DNA of 64,000 nucleotides, taken from Eutreptiella sp. 'Long Island Sound 2002'. Lineage: Eukaryota > Euglenozoa > Euglenophyceae > Eutreptiales > Eutreptiaceae. The notes beneath the pieces are model-generated. The model saw only the letters and a list, made by a program, of their open reading frames with translations, was not told where the DNA came from and ran no database searches. The position numbers and the translations under genes are program-made. Shown piece after piece: positions 40,886 through 50,665 of the stretch. Each line of letters opens with the position of its first letter. Within the stretch, counting starts at the first letter, position 1. The stretch lies in assembly GCA_964036045.1 (NCBI GenBank), contig OZ038383.1, positions 38,363,294-38,427,293 of the forward strand. The letters run 5' to 3'.

Positions 40886-41681
40886 GAAAAGTTTATAGTG
40901 TTTTCAGCACTGTGTTTTTGCTTCTCCTGCTGCTTGTTGTTGCTGTAGGGTGTCCTGCTGCTGGTTTTGGATGATGAAAAGCTTTTGTTTGTTGAAATAC
41001 AGTAAAGCCAACTCAATCCAGGATAGCCCAAGCCAATAGTATGCAAGGAGAAGGTAATTCAGGATCAAAGCATGAAGGGCTGCAGTGTAAACAGTGAAAG
41101 ATGATTAGATATTCACAGTTACTGCAACTCAGGATACAAATGAATGCATATTCACAGAGATAGCTGAAATGTTTTGGGAAAAGAGTTAGAAAACTGCCTC
41201 AGGATCACTCTCTCTCCATAGTGCCATCTTAGGAGATGTGCACTCTTTGTTTTGGGTCCCATATGTGCTGAGGTGGCATGGTATGTGGCGATGAGGTCAC
41301 TGCCATGTCACATGGGATCTTCCTACTTAGCTAGGCTGACCAGGAATTGAACCCAGGACCTCTCAAAAAGAGGTGCCTAGCCCCCTATGGTGCATACCAC
41401 TAGGGCAGATAAGTATTCATGGAAAAACATAGATAAATTCATAGGCTCTACCTTAGGTATGTCAGTGCTCAGTCAACTCAGGAAAAGATGTTTTACTTCT
41501 GATTGAAAGGGGATAAAGGGGTCCACTCCATATCCTGATTGGGTGTTTGGTTCCATAGGTCAAAATGTGTTCTCACCACTTTTGGCTGGACCAATACTAA
41601 GATAAAAATGCATGGATGCTCAGTGCATCTCTAATACAACTAGAGTATGTCCCAAAGCAATGGAAAGCACTTTTTCTTACT
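40885..41681 (-). repeat. Element B: 5' LTR (797 bp)
   Basis: Partner of 30283-31082, with about four substitutions and two short indels in (TC)n and A runs. It carries the promoter for the minus-strand transcript. A tRNA-like module lies at about 41332-41416. Confidence 0.93.
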
Positions 41682-41686
41682 GTACC
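41682..41686. repeat. Target-site duplication of element B (right)
   Basis: GTACC, the exact partner of 30278-30282. Confidence 0.92.
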
Positions 41687-42351
41687 TAAGTACAGATTCA
41701 TCTGTTTGAGTGCCCGTGATACCGTGTGCCCTATTCGCTGTGATGTGGAGATCCTGATGGCGCCAGGCAGGAAGCCCAGTTGCCTGACTACACTCCCAGC
41801 GGTCCGCCACTGTCAGTCCCAGTGTGAGCCTGCCGACTCGCAGACGCACTTGCAGTCGGATGGGGAAGGTTTGCCTGGGAAACTGGTGGTTTGAGGAGTC
41901 GACGCCTCCGCCCACACTGCATGAGGACTCCCTCATGTATGGCCTTCGTGGTAATAGGGCGAGGGAAAAGACGGCCTTGACGCCCGATCCCTTAGTGAGG
42001 AGCTCGTTCGGCTGTAACACTCTGGACTCGCGTCGTGGATATGGACATGGTGCGCCCGAGGAAGGACCCGTGGGGACTCTCCCCCAGCCGGCGGGCCTTG
42101 GGAAGCTTGGGGTAGCCTGATGGATCTTTGTGGTCGCTCTCAACCTGTGGGACCACCTCGGTCTTTGTGTGACGCCTATGTTGGCCGTGTATGCCGCTGC
42201 CACTGTGCTAGTGACCGTATGGGTTAACGGGTCCTTTGGATGCCGAACAATCGCCGCCAGGACCCGGGACCTGATACTTGATACCATACATGCGCTACAA
42301 GCTTCTACAGCACCGTACCTGTTTTACTGTGGGATTTGGGCAGCCTAACCT
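41687..42351 (+). pseudogene. Element A: env-like region, 3' part (after B insertion)
   Basis: Once element B and one TSD copy are discounted, the frame of 29882 re-opens here and encodes a cysteine-containing stretch (CLSARDTVCPIRC onwards) to about 41890. A shift moves to the frame 41824-42120, which continues through TGA (42118-42120) into a C-terminal segment (to 42348). That segment has a strong membrane span (MLAVYAAATVLVTVWVNG) followed by a short basic tail. Signal peptide at one end, cysteines in the middle and a membrane anchor near the end is the pattern of an envelope-type glycoprotein. Stops and one shift show decay. Family unknown, env-like status inferred. Confidence 0.42.
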
Positions 42352-42458
42352 GCGAATCAGCCTGAAGTGAGGATGTGACAGCCCCCCCCTTCAGGAAATG
42401 GTCCTGGGTACCCGCTGCCATGCGTGGGTGTTATCGAGCCCCCCCCAGGGTTTGCTCT

Positions 42459-42469
42459 AAGGAGGGGGG
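42459..42469 (+). promoter_or_regulatory. Element A: polypurine tract
   Basis: AAGGAGGGGGG immediately before the TGAAGC start of the 3' LTR. It fixes the + orientation of element A. Confidence 0.9.
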
Positions 42470-45451
42470 TGAAGCGGTACCCAGAACCCCATGGCTAGGG
42501 TAGGGCATACAACCGGTCTCTACTCCACTAACCCCATGTACGGAAGAAAGACGCCCGGTGCGAGCCCGGCGGGAGCGTGTTCCGTGCCGTAAAGCCCCGC
42601 ATCGGCAACCGATGCACCGCCAGCGGAGATTTATATATCAGAATATCAGGAATCAACAGGGTTTTTTTTTCATATTGTTTCCGTCAATTTTTACGCTTCC
42701 GTTCTGATGTTCACTGTTTTGACAGCTGGCGGTTAGTTTGCGACTTTAGCGTAACCGCCAGTTTAACTGTTAGATACAGATATTTTAGCGCAAATCGTGA
42801 CGAAGACTCTAAAGTCTTCAGGAATTGCATTGATGCATCCGCAATTTTCACATCTTACACTCGCAACCTTAATCCGAATTTTTCAGGATGTCGAAATCGG
42901 ATTTTTGACTTCGACATCCCCGCACTTGATTTGACCTCTTTCGAGTGGACCTACGTGCTTCCCTATGCACGAATCAACTTTCCTTTTGTCTTGCCCTCCA
43001 TTTGTCTTAGAGATATGGGCAAGACAAAGTTGATTCGTGAGGCCACTTGTGAGGGTCATATCTCGTGCTGCTTGCGAGGAATGACGATAAGGAAACGTGG
43101 GATGTATTCACAATACTCCCAACGTAATTTAGAAAGCTATATACGCCTTGCGTCTCCACACGTGCGCGCTAGCGTAATGGATCATGGTCAAGAGGGTAGA
43201 GTTTGCGTTATAACTCTTTGGCCATGATATTGCGTGCGTTAAGATAACCTTCGAGTGTAGCGCGCGAGTGTTGTTGTTGCATAGGAACTTTCTTTGAGTT
43301 CCTATGAGCGATTGACACAAAGTTATGCCCTTGGGAGGGCATGACATATCGTGGGGGGAGCTACCTTTTTGGGCAATATGGAGTATGTGCCTTGTGTTGT
43401 GTTGCGTGCCCATTTGGCGGGTCCATCGCTCCAAGCCAAACCCGCCAATGGACCTCATATTGCGCAAGCCCCTTCTCCATACTCCCCACAATCAATTGCA
43501 AGCCTAACCTTTGTGGAGGGAAGCTTGTATGGCGATCCCAAAGCGATGCGTTGGGAGCAAGGTGTGTATTTTGGAATTTTCCATATTTTTCATGTGCCCA
43601 CTTGGGAATAAGCGCTCGTGACCTTTCAAAGCGCCCCAAGTGGAGCACATATGTGGAATCGAAGGTCATTGGTGTCAAGTCATTGTGTTTAGAAGGATTG
43701 GTCGATTACTCAATCCAAGCCGAAGATATTATAATATATTTTTGCGCCTTTCAAGGCACTCTTAAGTGTTTTTTCGCCAATATTAATGTTTTTTGCCCGT
43801 CATGATGTCAAGTGGCGAACGTGTATCTCAACGTTGCGCTCAATTGACATCATGATTCAAGTATGTTATGAGGGTACATACTTCGGTGCCCAACATATCT
43901 TGGACCCGGCGAATAACTCCTCTTGGGCTTGGCATACCGTGGCCGCCATGTTGGCGATTTGGGACTATCCCAAATCATGGGCTCACTTGGCGACACTGCC
44001 ATTCTCAAAACCGGAGGGGTTGGGCGATGCCCAAAAGATATTTTGGACACATATGACTTGATACCAAACCTATAGCACACTCTGGTCCAAGTCGGGCATG
44101 TGCCTCATTTGCCCCAACAATGAGTGTGCGCATTTTCGGCCATTTTGAGCAATTTTCCACTTTTTCTGCCCGCCGTGCACTATGTTCAGCCCACCCGTGC
44201 ACGCCGGACGCATGGACCAATGGACCATATATGACATGGGTGTTATGCATATTGGTCCCCATAGTTCACACACCACGTGGGCGAAGCGGAGCAACCTTCG
44301 TTAGGGAGCTAGCCCAAAGTGAGTGTGGGCAATTTTGCCATTTTTGCATTTGTGGACCCAATTGGGATTGTCACCACGCCAAGTGGCATTGAGATCATGG
44401 AGAGCCAAGTGCATGGCAGTCTCTGTTGGACTCCCGATAGATCGCGTATGGAGGAGCGGATCTGATCTCCAAGCCGGCGTGGAGATATACTATTGGGGGC
44501 ACCCCCAAGTTTTGGCTCATTTTGAGTAGCCAAAATGACCCCCTTTTGGGACTCCAATTTCACGCCCCCGTGTGGTCAATTGGCGGCCCCATATCTCTAT
44601 GCCCACAGGGAGCCCAGACCTAATTTCAGGTTGTGCACTCAGATAGTAGTGATAGGTCCTGCCTCCTACCCTGTGAGCCATTGGCCTTGCCCTGGCCGGG
44701 CGAGCCACGCGTGAAAAGGATGCCAATTTTGGTGGTTTTGGCATCATGACCCCACTTGACGAACCCGTGGTGCCCCGATGCTGGGATCTCAGAGGGAATC
44801 AGGTTGGGTGAGGGCTCCAGGGAGTTCGTATTCGAAGGGCATAGGGTCAGTTGCCTCGTCCCTACCTCTGGCGGGTCCGGACGAGGGGTCAATTTTGGAG
44901 ATTTTTGAGCTAATATCAGTTTGGGCTGAAACAGCCCATTTTCAGCTACCAACTCCTAGGGGATAATGGCGGGGCCATATCTCTGGCTCAGAAGGAAGTT
45001 GGGACCTGTTGTTAAGGGAGCATGAGGAACCACTGTCGGTTGGCCTTGGAGCGCCTTGGTTCCCAGGAACTCGCCTGTGGCTGGGCGGGACACCTCCCCT
45101 ATTGGCAGGGTATCAGGGTCCGGACTGAGCAGGGCATGGGTTGTGTTTGAGCCCCCGCCCCCACCAGCCACTGAGAGGGTCGGACCTGGGATTGGGATAT
45201 GAGTTGGGACTGAGTGTCTATTGTCCTGTGATGCCCTTACCCCAGTCCAGTCTTAACCCCATGTGTACATATCCTGATGTGTTGCTGTACATACTTTTGT
45301 TCCCTTGTTTCAGAGTGGCAAGGATCCTGAAACGCTTTGTCACATGACATGAGCGCATTGATGCCCCTGTGAGCGTAGTGCTTTGCCTGCCTGCTCACTT
45401 GCGCGTGTCCACCGCAGCGTCCCGTGGCCAGGCCCCCACGGGAACGCGTCA
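42470..45451 (+). repeat. Element A: 3' LTR (2982 bp)
   Basis: Same length and ends as 16937-19918. Differences are mostly transitions, for example CGA against TGA near 42610. One hairpin is perfect here (GATTTGGG-ACTAT-CCCAAATC, near 43960) and has a mismatch in the 5' copy. It ends at CA, followed by the CCAG duplication and the resumed element C. Confidence 0.93.
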
Positions 45452-45655
45452 CCAGGATGTGTGGTGCCAGCACAGTAATTGGGCACCTAGGGGCGGAGAA
45501 ACCTGGGGCGTACCCCATGGCACCGTGTAAAGACATCCGCTAGGTTTAGCATGTGTGCAGACATGGTATAATTAGGACACCATTTCTGCAGCTTGCTCAT
45601 AGGTCCTGAGGCGCAGCAAACTCACACACACATAGGCAGGTATAGGAAGGGTTCA
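45452..45655 (-). mobile_element. Element C: right fragment, 3' non-coding
   Basis: Resumes element C after the A insertion. It aligns with 33150-33355 of element B ('gccagcacag.aattggg', 'ggtataattaggacacca', 'gcttgctc'). Confidence 0.75.
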
Positions 45656-46145
45656 TTCCCTAGGATTCTTCTGCGACGCAAGCGTTTCAGCGAGCCTCAG
45701 CAGCTTCCCTAGGTTGTTCCCAGACAGGTAGTCTACGAGAACAGAATTCATGCGTCCCTCAGGAAGCACAAAGGCAGAAAAGGGCTCCCAGATCGCTTCC
45801 TCCACTCCAAACCCTTCCAAGAGGGTGAGGAAACGCCACCCTTAGCGGTAGCGGTGTAGGATAACCGACTTCGACAGGTAGAAGCCTTCCTTAGCCATCT
45901 CCTCGGCATTCATGTCAGGCAGTTCGCCTTCAGCTTCCATAGGGCTGGCAGAGCACTGCAGGTCCAGAGCGGCGATCTCCTCATCGTTCAGTTCCCATTC
46001 TTCCCCACAGGGGTCCTCTGGGTCGTAGTAGCGGCTCGACTGTTGAGCTGCACACACCAGGGTCCCCCCTAGTCGTGGAGAATACCGCGCAGTGATGCGG
46101 TGACCATCCACAGACAGGATCTTGTAGGGCACAAAGTAGGTTTGA
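45656..46145 (-). pseudogene. pol: Element C: Pol C-terminus (chromodomain) remnant
   Basis: Read leftwards from 46145, this matches the end of element B Pol: PYKILSVDGHRIT, RLGGTLVCAAQ, EEWELNDEEIAALDLQ, a chromodomain-like block and the terminal LRLAETLAS. An in-frame TAA (45841-45843) replaces the codon that is CAG in B (RYRQGWRF). At 46145 the match stops abruptly within the equivalent of B position 33843. Everything 5' of that (rest of Pol, Gag, 5' LTR) is absent. The break joins an unrelated GC-rich sequence. Confidence 0.85.
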
Positions 46146-46984
46146 GGTTTGAGGTTTGATCTTTCGGGTACTAGACGCCTTTCGGCCCCGGGGGGCCACC
46201 TGGTCCGGCTAGGTGATATCCTCTCCACCGGGACCTAGTGGGGGGCCCTTCATGACACACCTCCTGCCTGGTGGCGGAGTCTGCCGGGTTCACGGGGCTC
46301 GGAGCCCTGTCCCTCCCCGGCTTCCCCATTTCGCCACTCGCCGGTCAGTGCGTCGCTTAGCAGCCGTAGCTGCAGGCGCTTACCCACCGCGTCGCCCCCC
46401 TGATGCGTGCTCGCCCGGGGCGCCGGCGCTGCCGGGCCCGTGCTACTGGTTTGTTGCCAGTGGGACCCCCGTGGGCTGGCGCGGAGGCTGCCTAGCCTTG
46501 GGGCTGGTGCGTGGCGCGGTACGCTACTACTGCCTTGGCGGGTGCAGTGCCCTGGTCGTGTGTGCGCGGCGCTCGCGGCCGGTCCAGGGGGGTTGGGGCC
46601 GGTGCCGGGTTGTGTGTCTTCCCCGCTTCCCCCTTCCCGCCCCGCGTTTCCTGCATTGTGTGTGGCGGGCCATCCCGTCTCGGTGTCCCTTATCCTCGCT
46701 CGCTGGTACGCCATTCCTTGCGGTCTGTGCGTTCCGCGGGCTCGGTCGGGTTGCCCTTCTGGTTTTCCCCGCGTGTCCTTTGTGTGTGTGTGCGCCCGCG
46801 CTCTCGCGGCGTCCGCGTCCCCCCCCCTCCCTCCCTGGGTTGGTGAGGCGCGCGCACCTCGCGCTGTCCCGGTGCTGGGCGCTGGTAGGGCCGTTGCACG
46901 CGGTCCGTGCCCCTCCGCGTGTCCTGCCTCGGTCCCGTGCTCCGTTTGGCTTGCTGGGGGGGGGGGGCGGCCCGGTCCTGTTTC
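46146..46984. other. GC-rich, A-poor block of unknown origin
   Basis: Starts with a 'gaggttt' triplet repeat (46140-46163) and continues as a strikingly A-poor, T/G/C-rich sequence with long open frames on both strands that reflect composition. Such strand-skewed GC-rich DNA next to a satellite is reminiscent of ribosomal intergenic or external transcribed spacer. I see no 18S, 5.8S or 28S sequence to support that. Confidence 0.35.
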
Positions 46985-48200
46985 CCCCTACCTGGCTTGG
47001 GGCTGCGCGCTCCCCTTGGGGTGGGTGCGGGCCTGGGGACCCGTCACTAACCCGACTGCGCGCGCTCTTGCGAGCTGGCTTTGCGTGCTGTGGGGGCAGC
47101 ACGAGCGCGCCTGGGGGGGGGCGCCTCTTGTCTGGGTGTGGGGCGTCCGGGGACGGGCGCTCTCCCAGCCCCGACCACTCGTCCTTTCTGGCGTGCGGCC
47201 GGGGCCCACTACCCACTGGCTGTGGGTGCGGGGGGTGCGGGCGTGGGGACCCGTCACCAGCCCTACCGCGCACGCTCTTGCGGGCTGGCTTTGCGCGCTG
47301 TGGGCGCGGCACGAGGGCGCCCGGGGGGGGTGCCTCTTGCCTGGGTGTGGGGCGTCCGGGGTCAGGCGCTGTCCAACCCCCGACCACTCGTCCTTTCGGG
47401 CGTGCGGCCGGAGTCCACTACCCACTGGCTGTGGGTGCGGGGCGTGCGGGCGCGAGGACCTGTCACCAACCCCACAGCGGGCGCTCTTGCGAGCTGGCTT
47501 TGCGCGCTGTGGGGGCGGCATGAGGGTGCCCAGGGGGGGCACCTCTTGCCTGGCTGTGGGGCGTCTGGGGTCGGGCGCTCCCCCACCCCCGACCACTCGT
47601 CCTTTCGGGCGTGCGGCCGGGGCCAACTACCCACTGGCTGTGGGTGCGGGGGGTGCGGGCGTGGGGACCCGTCACCAACCCCACAGCGCCCGCTCTTGCG
47701 AGCTGCCTTTGCGCGCTGTGGGGGCGGTATGAGGGTGACCGGGGGGGGCGCACCTTGCCTGGGTGTGGGGCGTCTTGGGTCGGGCGCTCCCCCACCCCCG
47801 ACCACTCGTCCTTTCGGGCGTGCGGCCGGGGCCAACTACCCACTGGCTGTGGGTGCGGGGCGTGCGGGCGTGGGGACCCGTCACCAACCCCACAGCGCCC
47901 GCTCTTGCGAGCTGCCTTTGCGCGCTGTGGGGGCGGTATGAGGGTGCCCGGGGGGGGCGCCCCTTGCCTGGATGTGGGGCGTCTTGGGTCGGGCGCTCCC
48001 CCACCCCCGACCACTCGTCCTTTCGGGCGTGCGGCCGGGGCCCACTACCCACTGGCTGTGGGTGCGGGGGGTGCGGGTGTGGGGACCCGTCACCAATGCC
48101 ACAGCGCGCGCTCTTGCGAGCTGCCTTTGCGCGCTGTGGAGGCTGTATGAGGGTGCCCGGGGGGGGCGCCCCTTGCCTGGGTGTGGGGCGTCCGGAGACA
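46985..48200. repeat. 209-bp tandem satellite (about 5.8 copies)
   Basis: The landmark 'gaccactcgtcc' recurs at 47173, 47382, 47591, 47800 and 48009, exactly 209 bp apart. Later copies are nearly identical and the first is more diverged. 209 is not a multiple of three, so the overlapping open frames on both strands are by-products of GC content. The array ends at about 48195 in unique sequence. Confidence 0.95.
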
Positions 48201-49340
48201 TCCATCATACTCAGTGCGACATTCTTTGGCTAGTCTAGATTCTCCTTTAGAGGCACTATCCGCTGACTCAAAGAAGACCCCGTGCCTCTGAATTGAGCAG
48301 TCTGCTAATTACTAGCTAGGTGCCATCGTACACATAAAGAAATATCCAGCTTCAATACCATAAACTGGAATTCCTATTGCCACCACAAGGTGTCCTATTT
48401 CTTCTTTTTGGGTGTAGTTCCATATAGTTGTGCAGCTGAGGAGACATATGGTCCGCCAATAACCTAGGAATTGCGCACTGAAGTGGCGGCACAAAAGGTA
48501 TTCAATAAACGCGAGCAGCAATACATGTAATGAGAAATTGTATCACAGCAACATACACCCATCTGGGCAGACCAGTAAGCCCTTGATGATGTTCACTGGT
48601 GTGACCCTGGCCGGGTTGTCGAACCATCTGTTGACGCGTACGTTGCTTGCCTTCCTTGTCTCTTAGGCGGCCCTTTACGCACGTCCCAAAGTTGCCACAG
48701 TTCCCAAATGGGTACCATCCGAAAACGGGGGGCTGAAAAACCACTTTGAGAAATTGCACAATTGCGCTCTGCAGAGAACACCCCTAAAAGCCTGTGAGTT
48801 ATCCAAAATGACTGTGTGTAGGGGGTACCACATGTGCCAGTCGAAATTCATGTATTCCTTTCAAATTTGGGCACTGCATTGTCAATCCGAAGAAAAATTC
48901 AATTGTTTCATGTCATCCGCTGGTGCATTGCAAACCACACTGCAAAGTGCAACCTAAAACATGCAGCAAGGATGATGACAGGCAAGCACATGCAAAACTT
49001 TGGTTTGTTTTTTGATCCAGCTGCTGCTGACCCACTCATTCTGATTGTATGCGAAGCGTGAGAAACAATGCACCACCAGTGCAGCCAACAAGCAATGGAG
49101 GCGCCGCCAGTGCAGCCAATGCAATAATGAATGAGGGCAACAATGCCCGCAAAAGAAATGGCGGAGCAGGGGTAAAAAAATGGCGAGTGGATGAATTTGG
49201 GCACTGCAACGCCCAAAATTACCAAAACATGAAAAAGGGCACCAGTCTCACACCTGTGTAGAACAGGACGCGCAACAGTGTGCAAATCGAGTCGAAAACA
49301 AATACTGACAGAGAAGCAGGCAGTGATCACCGCGCAACGC
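48201..49340. other. No intact gene; possible remnants
   Basis: Short frames only. Minus-strand frames at 48312-48759 are hydrophobic and may be remnants related to 377-610. 49070-49130 has a small direct repeat ('gccgccagtgcagccaa', 'accaccagtgcagccaa'). Confidence 0.3.
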
Positions 49341-49347
49341 AATCTAC

Positions 49348-50408
49348 TTCTTCTTCGGGGGAGCCTTCTTGCCCTCAGCCTGACCCACTTTGGCGAGGAA
49401 CCTATTGAGGGGGGTACTGTCCTTGGCCTTTTTGGCTGGCTTTTTGGGGGGACCATCATCCTGATCCCCACTGTCCTCAGATCACAGCTTATTCTTGCTG
49501 GGTGTGCTCCTCTTCTTGCTGTCACTACCTCCGACCAGCACGATCTCCTCCTCCTTCTCTTCCTCCACATCGTCCCCCCCCCTCCTCATCCTCCCCGTCC
49601 CCAGGCCTCTGCACCACAACTGGCATATAGTCCCTAATCCTTGGCATACAAGCGTCCCAGGTAACCAAGTAGACACAGTCCATCTCCTACACATACGCCG
49701 CTAGCTGTTCACGGAACTCATGAAACAAACCCTGCCGCCCAATGAAACAAGCTGCCACACACGGGGACTCAGGAAGGCAGGACAGAAGCTGTGCTGGCAA
49801 TGCAGCCGACGCTGTCAGAAGCAGGAGCGACACTTCATCCTCAGACTCTCTGTCCCGTCAGGGAACAATACCAAGCACACGCAGGTACCAACCAGCCGCT
49901 GCCAGACCAATGATGCTGCCGTATGCACCCTGATCGCAAAATAAGAAACATTCGGGACCTTCACCCTAAACTTGTCGGTGACAAAGAAGCAAATAAGCCT
50001 CTCCTCGAACCGATAGGTCGGGTGACCGACTGCCTGATAAAAAAAAGAGGTCATAATCTTCTTTTGTCTACCATCTGTACGTTTCTGGCAGGAGGCGCGC
50101 TTTTGTGGCCAACGGTGTTGCAGGTAAGGTTTTTGGAAACGCGTAGAGCGCGCACAACGCGCACAACACGCACAGACCAAGTAACACGCACAGAACGCGT
50201 AGCACGCCGAACACACGCCTCCAGAGGCACGTGCAGAATTGAAATACCGGAACACGCAGAACGCGCAGAACCCGCAGCACGTCGGTTTGCACACGGGCGC
50301 ACATCGAGGAGGGGCCGCGTCCTCACAGTTGGGTATCGAGCCTACGCGGTTGTCCCGCAGGGTTCGCACTGGTCCCATGGGTAGGTATAGCAGAGGCTCC
50401 GCCTCCAT
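49348..50408 (-). pseudogene. Unknown gene remnant with acidic and lysine-rich C-terminus
   Basis: Reading leftwards, an N-terminal frame (from 50408) is followed by an introner-like insertion (about 50075-50280). A segment HPTYRFEERLICFFVTDKF then leads, after a frameshift near 49930, to one long frame ending at 49348. This last frame has in-frame TGA (about 49874), TAG (about 49709) and TGA (49482-49484). It reads sensibly across them: EMDCVYLVTWDA, an acidic run (EEEKEEEIVLV), then a lysine-rich tail (PPKKPAKKAKDS ... PPKKK) and TAG. I do not recognise the protein. The tail composition suggests a nuclear or nucleic-acid-binding role, as inference only. It may be part of the piggyBac locus or a neighbouring host gene in decay. 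Confidence 0.45.
50075..50280 (-). other. Introner-like intron 5 (boundaries unresolved)
   Basis: On the minus strand this has the same build as the four introns below: repeated 'gcgttctgcg' words and a central GCCTCTGGAGGCG. Several GT and AG choices exist, so neither end is fixed. Confidence 0.5.
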
Positions 50409-50454
50409 GACCGTCTCGTTTAAACTCCCTACTTCACCACACTACTCCTCATCC

Positions 50455-50665
50455 TCCTAATCCTCCTCATCCTGCTCATTCTCCTTGTCCTCCTCATTCT
50501 CCGCATCCTCCTCGTCCTCCTCATCCTCCTCATCCTCCTCACCCTCCTCGTCCTCCTCGTCCCCCTCGTTCTCCTCGTCCTCCTCGTCCTCCTCGTCCTC
50601 CCGTCCTCTTTGTCCTCCTCATGGTCCTCCTCCCACACCTCCTCGTCCTCCTCGTCCACCTCCAT
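50455..50665. repeat. Trinucleotide-rich tract (TCC/TCG/TCA)
   Basis: About 200 bp of imperfect 'tcctcctcg/tcctcctca' repeats. It encodes the tail of the piggyBac-like protein: Asp/Glu runs in one minus-strand frame, Arg runs in the next. Confidence 0.85.

Larger units (their letters stand above)
30283..41681 (-). mobile_element. Element B: full-length minus-strand Ty3/gypsy-type retrotransposon
   Basis: An 11.4-kb element transcribed leftwards, delimited by near-identical LTRs (30283-31082 and 40885-41681) and the 5-bp duplication GTACC. It has a polypurine tract next to the 3' LTR, an initiator-Met-like primer binding site next to the 5' LTR, and gag-protease-RT-RNase H-integrase-chromodomain in one frame. 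It inserted into the env-like region of element A. The LTRs differ at about four bases and two small indels, so this is the youngest insertion in the stack. A stop in the RT core (TAA, 36131-36133) and a TAG (36647-36649) mean this copy probably cannot make its own Pol. Confidence 0.95.
16937..45451 (+). mobile_element. Element A: full-length Ty3/gypsy-type LTR retrotransposon
   Basis: Two direct repeats of exactly 2982 bp (16937-19918 and 42470-45451) begin TGAAGC and end GCGTCA. They are flanked by the 4-bp duplication CCAG and preceded on the right by the polypurine tract. Between them lie a coiled-coil protein, Gag, a Pol with protease-RT-RNase H-integrase-chromodomain, and an env-like region. 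That order (RT before integrase) and the chromodomain mark a Ty3/gypsy chromovirus-like element. Without the inserted element B (30283-41681 plus one TSD copy) the element would be about 17.1 kb, very large for the group. It sits inside element C. The LTRs differ by a few percent by eye, so it is not new. No TGG-type primer binding site follows the 5' LTR. Confidence 0.93.

Noticed and set aside
46985-48200. CRISPR-like regular array
   Set aside because: The 209-bp units are contiguous with no unique spacers. This is a eukaryotic tandem satellite.
46213-48238. Several long overlapping open frames (up to about 440 codons) on both strands
   Set aside because: They arise from GC-rich, A-poor sequence and a 209-bp repeat whose length is not a multiple of three. 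Peptides are Arg/Gly/Pro/Cys-rich and differ between repeat copies by frame.
50104-50279. Plus-strand intron (GCAG|gtaagg ... acccgcag)
   Set aside because: The GT-AG ends fit, but the interior motif orientation (GCCTCTGGAGG) and all neighbouring genes point to the minus strand. No plus-strand exon frames join sensibly.
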